DNA from: Ignavibacterium sp.
Lineage (GTDB): Bacteria > Bacteroidota > Ignavibacteria > Ignavibacteriales > Ignavibacteriaceae
Assembly: GCA_032027145.1 (NCBI GenBank)
Contig: JAVSMP010000001.1
Location: 2,237,116-2,301,115 of the forward strand
Direction: 5' to 3'
DNA: 64,000 bases
Shown one piece after another: positions 18,232-28,147 of the stretch (position 1 is the stretch's first letter; the number at the start of each line of letters is the position of its first letter). Under the pieces are notes generated by a model that was not told the DNA's origin, searched no databases, and worked only from the letters and a program-made list of their open reading frames with translations. The translations under genes and the position numbers were made by a program.

Positions 18232-20235
18232 TTAAAAACTCAAATCGATTTGTAAACTAAACCTGTTATCCAGATTTCCAATTATTTGGTTGTCTCCCGA
18301 ACTGAGAAAAGTTGCATCTGGTTTATAAGTTTCAGAATATTTTGCAGAGACTGTTATCAGATTTATTGGTTTATATCTTATCAAAAAATACCAGCGGATT
18401 CCTTTTCCATACATAGCTAAATTTGGCATTACTCCAACAAGATCGTTTTCAAATTCGTAAACAGCGGAATTAAATGAATCTGTGTGAAAGAAAATAATTC
18501 TACCATATACAACAAATTTTTTTAAGAACAAAAACCTTGCTTCCTGAAAAATTAATAATCCATTTTCAGTTTTATTAGCTGAACGAATTAAAAAATTATT
18601 GTATTCAATCCGGGTTCTAAGTCTAAGTAGATTATTAGTTTCATAAATCAATTCAGTTCGTGCGGTTTGTTTTAATCTTCTCACTATCTTGTTTTCATCA
18701 TCAATTATTTCTGTAATCTCTTTATTCTCATATTTATATCTTAATTTTATTTCAAAGCCCCGGCTAAAACTTGTTAAGAAATCTATCAGTAGTTCATCAC
18801 CTTCGCTTGAAAGAGAATTTTCATATGTTTTATATGGAAATTTGAATATGTCATAATATAAATTAATTATTCCTATGTTGGATTTTAATTTAACACCAGA
18901 ATAAAAACCGACTTCATTATTCGTCTTTCCGGAACGTTCTCCAAAACCAAAACCAAACAGGTTTTTATAATTTCTTGGATATGACCTTATAGCAGTTGTG
19001 AAGATAAGATTTTTTGATGCTGCAAATTGTAATCCATTGTGTGAAGCAACAGAAGTCTGATCATAAGAAGCTTCTCCGAACAAAGAAAATTTGTAATAAT
19101 TTATATTGTAGTAAACAGATAAGTAATTGAAGTTTTGCCCTGATAAATCATACAGCGAACTGTATTCTAATGGTTTATCAAACTTTACCTTATAATAAAT
19201 TGCACCCACATTAAAAATATTTGCAGCTCTGTAATCAAATGATCCCCCATAAAATATCTGCTGAGCAGAATTTTTCTTTGCTATTTCTGTTGTTGTCCGA
19301 TGAAATCCTGTTTTACTGATTGTAATAATTTCGTTTGATTCTTCATTTATGCTGGCATCAATATTATAATTTGAATAAAATCCTGTCAGCCGAAAGTTGT
19401 TAAATTGAATAGTTGAAGCAGCACCTCTAAAAAAGTTATATTCAGCAGCACTTGTATAAGGTCTGATAAATCTGGAACTCTTTTTAACCGGAAAAACTGC
19501 ATCTGCTCCTTTGGAAAAACCGAATGGACTCCATAATGCTAATCCTTGTCCAAGCTCAATAGTGTAATCACCTATTATTAAATTATTTATAAAACCTGCA
19601 TCCTTCATCTGAAAATGAAAAGAAGAAAAATCGGTATGTAATACTTCTCCCGGGTCCTTTTCAATCAGTACACCTGCCTGAAAATTTCTATCGTATTTTA
19701 TTTGAAATCTGTTATAAGTTTTAATTTTTGATCCTGCAAATCTTTGATTTGAAAATCCTCGTCTCGTTTGTAAATCATTTGATATTCTGCTTCTGAGAGT
19801 TGTCCTGAATTTTGAATAGAATGGAATTGAATATTCATCAGATTCAGAAAATTGCTCCTGATCAAATTTATTTTCTACTATTAAAAATGGGATGATCTGT
19901 CCGATAAGATTTTTGTCTAAATCTCTAACTGCAAATAATTCATTTACAGAATAGAAATATCCGAATTTATCTCTGTGATTAATTATTTTTTCAGCAGAGA
20001 CATTATCCATCCCCGGAATTTTGGTTAACTCAAAAATATCTGCTTTGTTCAGGTCTATTGGATTAGTAATTATATCTTCAACATAATCATAAAGGTCTTC
20101 ATCCTCGGATTCACTTTCTGTTTCTATTAAAACATCATCAAGAATTTCTTCAGTCTTCAAAACAGTACTATCAATTTGTGCATAAGCAGGAATAATAATT
20201 GCAGTTAAAAAAATAGTTGTAAATAAATATCTCAA
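18232..20235 (-). CDS. outer-membrane beta-barrel protein with N-terminal helix-hairpin-helix domain
   Basis: 667 residues. Signal peptide about 1-19 (ending AYAQ), an acidic stretch (about 28-50), then ComEA-like helix-hairpin-helix motifs (NPIDLNKADIFELTKIPGMD and HRDKFGYFYSVNELFAV, about 56-110), and after about 140 a long series of alternating-hydrophobicity strands ending in ...FSLQIDLSF, typical of an outer-membrane barrel. The start is TTG immediately after the stop codon of the preceding gene, so it is probably translated by coupling. HHH domains can bind DNA or protein; a role in DNA uptake is possible but unsupported here. Confidence 0.75.
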   Translation of the reverse strand: MRYLFTTIFLTAIIIPAYAQIDSTVLKTEEILDDVLIETESESEDEDLYDYVEDIITNPIDLNKADIFELTKIPGMDNVSAEKIINHRDKFGYFYSVNELFAVRDLDKNLIGQIIPFLIVENKFDQEQFSESDEYSIPFYSKFRTTLRSRISNDLQTRRGFSNQRFAGSKIKTYNRFQIKYDRNFQAGVLIEKDPGEVLHTDFSSFHFQMKDAGFINNLIIGDYTIELGQGLALWSPFGFSKGADAVFPVKKSSRFIRPYTSAAEYNFFRGAASTIQFNNFRLTGFYSNYNIDASINEESNEIITISKTGFHRTTTEIAKKNSAQQIFYGGSFDYRAANIFNVGAIYYKVKFDKPLEYSSLYDLSGQNFNYLSVYYNINYYKFSLFGEASYDQTSVASHNGLQFAASKNLIFTTAIRSYPRNYKNLFGFGFGERSGKTNNEVGFYSGVKLKSNIGIINLYYDIFKFPYKTYENSLSSEGDELLIDFLTSFSRGFEIKLRYKYENKEITEIIDDENKIVRRLKQTARTELIYETNNLLRLRTRIEYNNFLIRSANKTENGLLIFQEARFLFLKKFVVYGRIIFFHTDSFNSAVYEFENDLVGVMPNLAMYGKGIRWYFLIRYKPINLITVSAKYSETYKPDATFLSSGDNQIIGNLDNRFSLQIDLSF

Positions 20236-21090
20236 TTATTCTATCCCAAGATATTTCCGGATGGATTTGTTTCTATTGTCTTCGCGTCCAAAGCTTACAA
20301 TAATTCCCGCTTGATGAGTAAAACCAAGACTATTATGACTGAACATTGCATAATCAAAACTATAGTTCAGATAGTTGATTCCAATACCTGCACTGAATCT
20401 TGATGGTTCATTTGAAAATCCGGTCCTGAAAGAAATGTACTCAATTATATCGTAAATAATTCCGAACTGAAATGATGCTTTATACTTTATATCTTTATTT
20501 ACAGAAAAGTTTAGGTTTAATTCTTCAACCACATCATAAGAAAGTCCGGCATCAATAACTACAGGTATCTGATTATTCGAATTGCTATATGATGCACGAT
20601 TTATATTATGCAGATAAAAACCTAATCTAAGATCATTTGCTACGTATGCTAATCCGCCAAGATTTAAAAATAATACTCCATCATTACCATAATTTTTTAT
20701 TGATACTGTTTGATAATTAATTGCCGCACCAAAAAAGAACTTGCCGGTAAGGTTATATGAATATCCAAGTGCAATTCTTGTCTCACGAAAAAGATCAAAT
20801 CCATAAGTCATTCCACCTAATGAAAAAGAACCAACACTTGTGGGTTCATGATATGCTATAAAACCGTTTGAAAGCTCTGTTAAACCAAAAGGAGCAGGGG
20901 AATAAAAAATCCCAACTTCTCTCCAGTTCATCTGAGATAATCCCGCAGGATTGTTGAAAATGCTGAACACATCGTTACTTAATGCAACATCTGAATTAGA
21001 TATGGAAATTTGCTTTGCACCGGGATTATACTGAGAATATGCACTAAAAGTTAATAGGTAAATTATTATAATTGTGATGGATTGTTTCAT
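20236..21090 (-). CDS. PorV/PorQ-like outer-membrane protein
   Basis: 284 residues from the ATG at 21090, which has GGAG 5 nt upstream; a TTG nine bases earlier is less likely. Signal peptide about 1-19 (ending AYSQ). The start of the mature protein, PGAKQISISNSDVALSNDVFSIFNNPAGLS, shows the FadL/PorV-type pattern in which a surface-adaptor barrel begins with G-A and N-P-A-G. The remainder is barrel strands. PorV and PorQ are type IX secretion partners, but the family is also widespread in FCB bacteria without proven secretion roles. Directly abuts the helix-hairpin-helix barrel gene downstream. Confidence 0.7.
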   Translation of the reverse strand: MKQSITIIIIYLLTFSAYSQYNPGAKQISISNSDVALSNDVFSIFNNPAGLSQMNWREVGIFYSPAPFGLTELSNGFIAYHEPTSVGSFSLGGMTYGFDLFRETRIALGYSYNLTGKFFFGAAINYQTVSIKNYGNDGVLFLNLGGLAYVANDLRLGFYLHNINRASYSNSNNQIPVVIDAGLSYDVVEELNLNFSVNKDIKYKASFQFGIIYDIIEYISFRTGFSNEPSRFSAGIGINYLNYSFDYAMFSHNSLGFTHQAGIIVSFGREDNRNKSIRKYLGIE

Positions 21091-21163
21091 AAACTCCAAA
21101 CTTTATAGGTCGAGTATATCTAAATTCATATTTTAAGTCAAATAAAAGATTTTAAGGATTAAA

Positions 21164-22042
21164 ATGAGATATTGGATTTTTGTTTTATTGTTTCCTTTTA
21201 CATTAACTTTTGCACAGGAGTTACATTGTAAAGTAACTGTAAACTATGAAGGTTTAGCAGTAATCAACCGCGAGCGGTTAATTGACTTTGCAGGTATAGT
21301 TGAGACTTATATGAATACAACTCAGTTTACTCCTGATCCGTGGAATGGAGAAAAAATAGAATGTTCATTTAATATTTTTTTTACTGGTGTTGCAAATGAA
21401 ACTGATTATTCTGCTCAGATGGTAATTGTTTCAACAAGACCAGTGTATAAATCCACAAGGCAGACTCCGATGCTTACAATCAACGACGCAAACTGGACAT
21501 TCAGATATTTACCTAATCAACCTCTGATTGCTAATCAGGCAATCTTTGATCCTCTCACAAGCTTTTTAGATTTTTATGCCAATATAATTATTGGCTTTGA
21601 TTGGGAAACCTGGGCAGAACTTGGAGGCACACCGTACTTTAATAAAGCTCTTGATATTATAAATTTAAGTATCAGCAGTCCGTTTAAAAAAGGCTGGGAA
21701 CAAAGCAGTGCTTCTTATTCAAAATGGGGCTTATGCAATGATCTTCTAAGTGATAGATTTCGTCCTTTCAGAGAAGCTTTTTATGAATATCATTACGGAG
21801 TAGATGAATATCAGATTCGTAAAAAAAATGCACAGGATAAATTGGTCAATATGATTAGTACACTTGAGGATATGCAGAAGAAGGTTGGTTTTGCTAATAG
21901 CGTATTAATTAAACAATTCTTTGATATAAAATACGGTGAATTTATCGAGCTGCTTCGGGATTATCCGGACTTATCAGTATTTACAAGACTGAAAAAAATT
22001 GATCCTTCACATGCTTCTAAATATGATGAGGCAATGAAATAG
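21164..22042 (+). CDS. DUF4835 (PorD-like) secretion-associated protein
   Basis: 292 residues with a signal peptide (about 1-17, ending FAQE). The order of conserved blocks matches DUF4835: VNYEGL, FAGIVETYMNTTQFT, IECSFNIFF, RPVYKSTRQTP and an FDWETWAELGG segment around residue 150, followed by a helical C-terminal domain. Proteins of this family are linked to the type IX secretion system in Bacteroidota (PorD), where they act at the periplasmic/outer-membrane side. It is divergent from the PorV/PorQ-like gene with only 73 bp between starts, so shared regulation is plausible. TAAGGA precedes the ATG. Confidence 0.75.
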   Translation: MRYWIFVLLFPFTLTFAQELHCKVTVNYEGLAVINRERLIDFAGIVETYMNTTQFTPDPWNGEKIECSFNIFFTGVANETDYSAQMVIVSTRPVYKSTRQTPMLTINDANWTFRYLPNQPLIANQAIFDPLTSFLDFYANIIIGFDWETWAELGGTPYFNKALDIINLSISSPFKKGWEQSSASYSKWGLCNDLLSDRFRPFREAFYEYHYGVDEYQIRKKNAQDKLVNMISTLEDMQKKVGFANSVLIKQFFDIKYGEFIELLRDYPDLSVFTRLKKIDPSHASKYDEAMK

Positions 22043-22043
22043 A

Positions 22044-24038
22044 TTATTTAAGTTCAACACTTAGAATTTTATCATTTTCAGTTATAGAAAAAACTATTTC
22101 TAAACCGTTGATTACTTTACCAAACAGAGTATATCTTCTATTTAGATGCGGATAAGAACCTTGCATTATAAAAAACTGTGAGCTTTCAGTATCTTTACCG
22201 GCACTTGCCATTCCTACATATCCTGTGTTAAAATTTTTATCGGAAAATTCAGAGATAATATCATATCCTGGTCCGCCCCAGCCGGTTGAAGTTGGATCCC
22301 CAGCCTGAATTACAAAACCGGGCACAACACGATGAAAAACTATTTTATTAAAAAAATTTTCTTTTACAAGCGTGCAAAAATTTGCAACTGAAACAGGTGC
22401 AACTTCAGAATCAAATTCAATTTCAATATTACCTTTGGTTGTCTTTATAATTGCTTTTTCATACTTAAAAGCATTTGTCCATATCTCTTCAAACTTATCT
22501 AATTCTTTAAAGCCGATATTATGATCTTCGGTTTTATTTGAAACAAATCTCCTGATAGAATAAAGCTTTGATAACTTTACATTATTAATTATTTCAGTAT
22601 AAAAATCCTGATCAATTTTTTCTGAGAGATTAACTAAAGAAATTACAGCTTCAAGGTAATCTGATTTATCCTTGAAACTATTAATTTGATTAAAGATTAA
22701 GTCCTTTAACTCTCTTTTATTTTTTGCTACAAAATCCACATCAATTGCATCAGCAGCAATTGAAATCAAGGGAGCGAAAGATGATTGTAAAGCGGATAAA
22801 ATAACTTGTTTTAATTCAATAGTTTCATATACTTTATCCTTGATACTAAGCATTAAAGAAAGAAGAGTTATCCGGTCTAATGAATCTGATGTTGAAAAAT
22901 AAGAATCGTATAATAATTTGAATGCATTATTTAGATCAGGATTTTTTGCATAAAATCTATAACAATATTTTTTGCCAAGTTTAATATGATTTAATAATTT
23001 TTTATGATCCTCATAATTGCCAAACAACTCAAATTTGGATAAGAAAAGTTCACCAATAAAATCCGCTGATCTTGTTATATCAAACATCATACTATCAGTT
23101 TCACTTTTGATAAAAGACTTTAATACATCGTTTAAAAATGGCTTAATGTTTTTTATAGATATCGCTGATTGTAAAGCTGCATTTGGATTACTATCATTTA
23201 AGAAACTTAAGTATAATTTAATATTTTCAGCAGGGAATGAATTTAAATTAGTTCCTAATAGATGCAGCACTTTAATAAGTTGAATTTTTGCTGAGAAGTC
23301 TGTTGAATTTAAAATACCCGATAAGTTTAAGCTAGCAATTTCTAAACTGTTTTTATTATTGATATTCATTAAAACAAATGTTAAAAACTGATCATCTTCT
23401 CTTGCAAAATCAGAGTTGAGCAATTCTCCTATATTATCTTTGCTCAGGTTATTATCTCCGTATCTTGCTAATGTAAATAAAGCCTGCTTGATTCTGTTTT
23501 TTGTTGAAAGCGGATGTGTAATTTCAATTTCTAAAATTGCTTTTGCTTCTTCACTTTTTATTCCGCGAATTTGAAATTGAAGTATGCCTTCAGCTATTCC
23601 TTCATAAGGGAAAAGGGATTTTCTATATGATTTATAATAATCGATCAGTTTTTTAAAATCATTCTGATTCCCGATTTTACCAATTGTATAAAAAATATCA
23701 CCAAAGAAATTTTCAGACACAGGGGCTTGCAGATTATCCCATAAAAAATTCAGTGATTGTTCGCTTCTACCGATTTGCCCAAGAGCAAAACAAACATCAC
23801 TGCCATAATGCAACATATCAAGCTTAATTAAATCAGGGACTAAAGTAGTATCTTCACTATGAGCTATTGAGAGGATTGCTGAGTGTATTTTTCTTTCATC
23901 ATCGGTATGTAAATATTTAGAGATAATATTTTTATCAAAACTTCTTTCGTAAGTTGTTTTGATAAGGTCATGCATAGTGGAATTATACTGAGCAATTATA
24001 AGATTACTCAGGACAACTAGAATACAGATGACTCTCAT
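22044..24038 (-). CDS. exported HEAT-repeat protein with C-terminal cyclophilin peptidyl-prolyl isomerase
   Basis: 664 residues. Signal peptide about 1-16 (ending IIAQ). Residues about 30-470 are all helical and HEAT-like (VCFALGQIGRSEQSLNFLWD, AKAILEIEITHPLSTKNRIK). The last 150 residues are a cyclophilin domain: IIKTTKGNIEIEFDSEVAPV, FHRVVPGFVIQAGDPTSTGW, SSQFFIMQ and RYTLFGKVINGLEIV. FHRV and QAGD are the active-site segments; the usual Phe/Gln core (SQFFI) is kept. It should catalyse proline isomerisation in the periplasm, with the HEAT part binding partners. Converges with the DUF4835 gene with a one-base gap. Confidence 0.88.
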   Translation of the reverse strand: MRVICILVVLSNLIIAQYNSTMHDLIKTTYERSFDKNIISKYLHTDDERKIHSAILSIAHSEDTTLVPDLIKLDMLHYGSDVCFALGQIGRSEQSLNFLWDNLQAPVSENFFGDIFYTIGKIGNQNDFKKLIDYYKSYRKSLFPYEGIAEGILQFQIRGIKSEEAKAILEIEITHPLSTKNRIKQALFTLARYGDNNLSKDNIGELLNSDFAREDDQFLTFVLMNINNKNSLEIASLNLSGILNSTDFSAKIQLIKVLHLLGTNLNSFPAENIKLYLSFLNDSNPNAALQSAISIKNIKPFLNDVLKSFIKSETDSMMFDITRSADFIGELFLSKFELFGNYEDHKKLLNHIKLGKKYCYRFYAKNPDLNNAFKLLYDSYFSTSDSLDRITLLSLMLSIKDKVYETIELKQVILSALQSSFAPLISIAADAIDVDFVAKNKRELKDLIFNQINSFKDKSDYLEAVISLVNLSEKIDQDFYTEIINNVKLSKLYSIRRFVSNKTEDHNIGFKELDKFEEIWTNAFKYEKAIIKTTKGNIEIEFDSEVAPVSVANFCTLVKENFFNKIVFHRVVPGFVIQAGDPTSTGWGGPGYDIISEFSDKNFNTGYVGMASAGKDTESSQFFIMQGSYPHLNRRYTLFGKVINGLEIVFSITENDKILSVELK

Positions 24039-24053
24039 TTACTTTTCACAGAC

Positions 24054-25184
24054 TCAATTTTGATCAAAGTCGGATTGCCAGATTCTATACTTTTTATAGA
24101 TTTCACCATTTAAAATTTCTGCACCTCTATTCATCATTTCATTATCTTCCAAAATCCAGCTTGCTTCACCCAGATCAATTCCGAGTGCGTGTGCACGGTT
24201 AACAATTTCCCAGTAAAAAACTGCATCAAGTCCTTTTTTCTGATGTTCGGGTATTATGCCGAGAGTGATAATTCTTGACCAGGTAATATTCTTTTTTTGA
24301 GTAAAAAGTTTTAAAAAATTAAATGGTAAAAGTCTTCCATTCATATTTTTAAATATCTGATTATAATCAAGCATTACTAAAGAAAAGCCGACTAACTGAT
24401 TATTTATTTCTCCGAATAGAATTAATGATGGTTCTGCTAGTTGTTTAAGATCTTTTGCCATAGCATCAATTTGCGCTCCAGTCATTGGAATAAATCCCCA
24501 ATTTGGTGCCCAGGCTTTATTGTACACTATCTTTACTTTCTCAAGTTCTTTTTGGAAATGTTTCATGTCTAATTGGGTGATCTTTAATTTATAACGATCT
24601 CTTGCAATTTGTTGAACTCTTTTTACTTTTTCGGAAGACATTACTTTATGATTTTCTAATTTGTAAGCATAAAGATCTTTGGCTTTCGACATTCCATAAT
24701 TTTCACATAATGTAAGGTAATATTTTGGATTATAAGTCATTAATAATCTTGGTGAATCATCAAACCCTTCCAAAAGCATTCCCCATTCATCGTTACTTGA
24801 AGGATTAGCTGGTCCTAACATTCTAGTCAATCCTTTATCTTTCAGCCAGTTCTTTGCAGTATCAAAAAGAGCATTTGCAATCTGTTGATCATTTATAGAT
24901 TCGAAGAATCCCCAAAATCCTGAATTATCTTTATGAAGTTTCAGATGTGTATCGTTTTTAATTGCTGCAATTCTGCCAACGATTTGGTTATTTTTATACG
25001 CAATAAAATAATCTGCTGAAGCATCCTGAAAGAATGGATTTTTATCTTTATTCAACAGAGTTTTTCTTTCCATAATTAAAGGCGGAACCCAATAAGGGTC
25101 ATTTTTATAAAAATTCCATTGACATTTAATAAATGTATTTAGATCTGATTTCGATTCAACTTTTTTGATTATTATATCTTGCAT
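24054..25184 (-). CDS. GNAT-fold acyltransferase, probable bacterial ceramide synthase
   Basis: 376 residues, cytoplasmic, no signal peptide. The N-terminal part (WNFYKNDPYWVPPLIMERK, about 24-42) and the C-terminal GNAT part (IITLGIIPEHQKKGLDAVFYWEI) fit the large GNAT-like family that includes the bacterial ceramide synthase (bCerS) of Caulobacter. In that pathway the enzyme N-acylates the product of serine palmitoyltransferase. Here the preceding gene on the same strand is the palmitoyltransferase and the divergent neighbour is a CerR-like reductase, which strengthens the assignment. A terminator lies between this gene and the palmitoyltransferase. Without the context it would only be called an N-acetyltransferase. 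Confidence 0.7.
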   Translation of the reverse strand: MQDIIIKKVESKSDLNTFIKCQWNFYKNDPYWVPPLIMERKTLLNKDKNPFFQDASADYFIAYKNNQIVGRIAAIKNDTHLKLHKDNSGFWGFFESINDQQIANALFDTAKNWLKDKGLTRMLGPANPSSNDEWGMLLEGFDDSPRLLMTYNPKYYLTLCENYGMSKAKDLYAYKLENHKVMSSEKVKRVQQIARDRYKLKITQLDMKHFQKELEKVKIVYNKAWAPNWGFIPMTGAQIDAMAKDLKQLAEPSLILFGEINNQLVGFSLVMLDYNQIFKNMNGRLLPFNFLKLFTQKKNITWSRIITLGIIPEHQKKGLDAVFYWEIVNRAHALGIDLGEASWILEDNEMMNRGAEILNGEIYKKYRIWQSDFDQN

Positions 25185-25203
25185 AAACTTTCCTTAATAA
25201 AAA

Positions 25204-25231
25204 AAAGCATACCCGTCATTGAGTATGCTTT
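25204..25231 (-). terminator. Rho-independent terminator after the palmitoyltransferase gene
   Basis: On the minus strand a 9-bp stem (25223-25231 with 25204-25212, AAAGCATAC/GTATGCTTT) is followed by eight Ts. It lies between the palmitoyltransferase gene and the GNAT gene, so the latter must use read-through or its own promoter. Confidence 0.8.
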
Positions 25232-25249
25232 TATTCAGTTTGATTAAAC

Positions 25250-26440
25250 TTAAATAAGTCCGAGCTCCTTGCCAGTTATTTCAAAAATATTTATGATTTC
25301 ATCAAGATGTTCTTTCTGATGTGTAGCCATATAACTTGTTCTCATCATTTGTCTTCCTTGGGGAACACCAGGTGAAATGAAAACATTTACAAAAACTCCT
25401 CTATCATAAAGTTTTCGCCACATCTGAAATGCGAGTGCATCATCTCCAACAATTACCGGCACAATTGCTGTTCGTCCGTCAATAACATTAAAACCTTTTT
25501 CTTTAAGATTTTTTCTCATATAATTAGCATTATCAATAAGCATATTGACCCGGTGCGGTTCAGCTTCCAGAATATCCAATGCTGCTAATGCAGAAGCAAC
25601 AGAAGCTGGTGTTGGAGAAGCGCTGAATATCAAAGCTGGAGAAAAATGTTTCAAAAAGTTTATTACCCGTTCAGCTCCGGCAACAAAGCCGCCTAACGAT
25701 GCAAATGTTTTACTGAATGTGCCCATTGTCAGATCAACTTCTTTAACAAGATCAAATTCACTTGCAGTGCCTCTTCCGCCTTTACCAATAACTCCAACTG
25801 AATGTGCATCATCAATCATTACTCTTGCTTCATATTTTTTAGCAATTTCTATTAAATGCGGCAGATCAACAATTTCACCGCCTGTGCTAAAAACTCCGTC
25901 TGATACAATTAATTTTCCAGCTTCTGAGGGAAGTTTAGAGATTGTTTTTTCAAGATCCTCCATATCATTATGCTTATAGCGGGCGAGCCCTCCTAAAGCA
26001 CCTTTTGCCATTAAAGTTCCAGCAACAATACAGGCATGGTTGTCTTTGTCCGAAATAACAAAATCATTTCTTTGAACTAATGTTGGAATTACTCCCTGAG
26101 CAGATTGATAGCCTGTACTAAAAAGTAATACCGCTTCAACATTAAAGAACTTTGCCAGCCTTGATTCCAATTCAATATGTAAATCAAGAGTGCCGGTTAG
26201 ATAACGTGAACCGGAACAGCCTGTTCCATATTTCTCAACTGCTTTAATAGCTGCTTCTTTAACATAAGGATGACCAGTTAAACCTAAATAATTATTTGAT
26301 CCTGCCATTATGATTTTCTTACCTTCAATCATAACTACCGGTCCTTCATTTTCTTCAATTGGTCTGAAGTAAGGATAAAAGCCCATCGCTTTAACTTCAT
26401 CAGCGCGAGTAAATTCGTAACATTTTTTAAACAGATCCAA
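25250..26440 (-). CDS. spt: serine palmitoyltransferase-like PLP enzyme (alpha-oxoamine synthase)
   Basis: 396 residues, cytosolic. It belongs to the alpha-oxoamine synthases (SPT, KBL, BioF): [12 protein letters not shown] (47-58), H135 for ring stacking, MIDDAHSVG with D211 and H213, and the PLP-binding lysine K244 in [11 protein letters not shown]. The N-terminal [11 protein letters not shown] and the serine/threonine pattern around the lysine match bacterial SPT better than BioF or glycine C-acetyltransferase. SPT condenses L-serine with a fatty acyl thioester to 3-ketosphinganine. Start is TTG, decided by AGGAGG 5-6 nt upstream. KBL (2-amino-3-ketobutyrate CoA ligase) is the main alternative; the neighbouring GNAT and reductase genes argue against it. 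Confidence 0.78.
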   Translation of the reverse strand: MDLFKKCYEFTRADEVKAMGFYPYFRPIEENEGPVVMIEGKKIIMAGSNNYLGLTGHPYVKEAAIKAVEKYGTGCSGSRYLTGTLDLHIELESRLAKFFNVEAVLLFSTGYQSAQGVIPTLVQRNDFVISDKDNHACIVAGTLMAKGALGGLARYKHNDMEDLEKTISKLPSEAGKLIVSDGVFSTGGEIVDLPHLIEIAKKYEARVMIDDAHSVGVIGKGGRGTASEFDLVKEVDLTMGTFSKTFASLGGFVAGAERVINFLKHFSPALIFSASPTPASVASALAALDILEAEPHRVNMLIDNANYMRKNLKEKGFNVIDGRTAIVPVIVGDDALAFQMWRKLYDRGVFVNVFISPGVPQGRQMMRTSYMATHQKEHLDEIINIFEITGKELGLI

Positions 26441-26545
26441 AAATTCCTCCTGAGTTTAAAAGGATTAACTAAAAGTGATTCCACTTTTTATTAAATTGTG
26501 TGTAAAAATTATCATTAAATAGACTTAAAAACAAATAAACTTAAA

Positions 26546-27538
26546 ATGCATAACAAACAAACAGCAGTAGTAACAGGTGCGAATGGTTTTGTAGGAAGCC
26601 ATCTGGTAGATAATCTTTTAAGCAAAGGATTTACAGTAAGATGTTTAGTAAGGGAATCAAGTAATCTTAGATGGCTTGAAGGAAAAAATATTGAGTTATT
26701 TAAAACCGGATTATTAGATAAGGATGGATTAAGAAAGGCATTTAAAGATGCTGATTATATCTTCCATGTTGCAGGGGTAGTTAAATCTAAAACTAAAGAA
26801 GGCTACTTTAAAGGAAATGTTGATACAACCAAAATACTCCTGGAAGTTGCATTAGAATTTAAATCATCAATAAAAAGATTCTTGGTTGTCAGCAGTCAAA
26901 CTGTTGCTGGTCCATCAACAAAAGAAAAACCGGTTGATGAAAATACAATTCCGGTTCCTATTACAACTTATGGAAAAAGTAAATATGAGGAAGAGAAACT
27001 TGTTTTATCTTATAAAGATAAGCTTCCGATAACAATTTGCAGGGCACCGGCAGTTTATGGTGAGCGTGATACAGAAATCTTTATTTATTTTCAAACTTTC
27101 AGTAAAGGAATAACTACTACGATTGGATTTGATAAAAAAGAGCTCAGTCTTATTCACGCAGTTGATTTGGTAGAAGGATTCTATCTTGCAGCAGTAAACG
27201 AAAAAGCTAAAGGTGAAATTTATTTTATCAGTTCTGAAAAGTTTTATACCTGGCAGGAAATAAATTCGATAACATCAAAAGTCCTGAACAAAAAACCATT
27301 AGTGATAAAAGTTCCGCATTTTTTAGTTTATACTATAGCGGCTATCGCACAATTTTTTGCGGTATTTAGTAAGAAACCTGCAACTTTAAACATAGAAAAG
27401 GCAAAGGATCTTACACAACAATACTGGACTTGTGATACTTCTAAAGCGGTTAGAGATTTAGGTTATCAACAAAAAATTTCAATTGAAGATGGTATTGAAA
27501 GAACAGTAGAATGGTATAAAGAAATGAAATGGTTTTAA
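26546..27538 (+). CDS. NAD(P)-dependent epimerase/dehydratase-family reductase, CerR-like
   Basis: 330 residues, extended short-chain dehydrogenase. The nucleotide site GANGFVG (11-17) is intact and the catalytic pair is Y142 and K146 in TTYGKSKYEEE. A hydrophobic segment near residues 258-270 (VPHFLVYTIAAIAQFFAVF) could associate with membrane. It is transcribed divergently from the palmitoyltransferase gene with 105 bp between them. In Caulobacter a member of this family (CerR) reduces the keto group of oxidised ceramide, so that is the suggested role. A nucleotide-sugar epimerase or 3-beta-hydroxysteroid dehydrogenase-type enzyme is the alternative. Confidence 0.72.
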   Translation: MHNKQTAVVTGANGFVGSHLVDNLLSKGFTVRCLVRESSNLRWLEGKNIELFKTGLLDKDGLRKAFKDADYIFHVAGVVKSKTKEGYFKGNVDTTKILLEVALEFKSSIKRFLVVSSQTVAGPSTKEKPVDENTIPVPITTYGKSKYEEEKLVLSYKDKLPITICRAPAVYGERDTEIFIYFQTFSKGITTTIGFDKKELSLIHAVDLVEGFYLAAVNEKAKGEIYFISSEKFYTWQEINSITSKVLNKKPLVIKVPHFLVYTIAAIAQFFAVFSKKPATLNIEKAKDLTQQYWTCDTSKAVRDLGYQQKISIEDGIERTVEWYKEMKWF

Positions 27539-27954
27539 TTATTCAGAGCACCTTCTTCAATCCATTTTTTAATTCCACGGATTTGTTCGTTTGTTACCGG
27601 CTTTGCATAACCTACAGGCGGCATTGGTGGGAATGGCGGTCTAGCTTCAATTGTCCATACTAATTTACTTAAATCCGGTTCACGTGGAAATACAATAGTT
27701 GGATCTGCAGTAACACCAGAATAAGTGGAAAGGTCCAATCCTTTTGATGGATTAGGCTGTGCGTGACAACCTGAAAAAGCACATTTAACCTGTAAGATCG
27801 GATAAATATTCTCCGCGAAACTGATATTTGACTGAGGCATTGGTTTGGAATCAACATCTTCAACTGTTAAAGTATCATCACACGAAATCAATATTAATGA
27901 AAATGCTGTTAAAACTAAAAATCTTAAAATGTTATTGGTGTAAAGAATATTCAT
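27535..27954 (-). CDS. lipoprotein with cytochrome c-like CX4CH motif
   Basis: 139 residues from the ATG at 27954; a TTG three codons earlier is possible. A lipoprotein signal ends at LISC25. The body, FAENIYPILQVKCAFSGCHA, resembles the short c-type cytochrome domains of planctomycete and FCB proteins, but the heme motif is C58-A-F-S-G-C63-H64, with four residues between the cysteines instead of two. A PPMPP segment near residue 110 may supply the methionine ligand, and the C-terminal EQIRGIKKWIEEGA is the usual last helix. It would act in the periplasm in electron transfer if heme is attached. Overlaps the end of the reductase gene by 4 bp on the opposite strand. Confidence 0.7.
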   Translation of the reverse strand: MNILYTNNILRFLVLTAFSLILISCDDTLTVEDVDSKPMPQSNISFAENIYPILQVKCAFSGCHAQPNPSKGLDLSTYSGVTADPTIVFPREPDLSKLVWTIEARPPFPPMPPVGYAKPVTNEQIRGIKKWIEEGALNN

Positions 27955-28147
27955 AAAGTTCAAAATTACCTGAAACTATTTAATGAATTTGAACAAATAT
28001 AAAAATGAAAAAATCATTCTATTATTGTTTTGAAATTGGTATTTTTATTTAACCTTTCTATTTTTATAAAAGAAATTTGAAAAATTATCATTTGATGATT
28101 TCAATTATAAACAGAATTTCTTTTTACTAATAAAATAGAAAATATCT

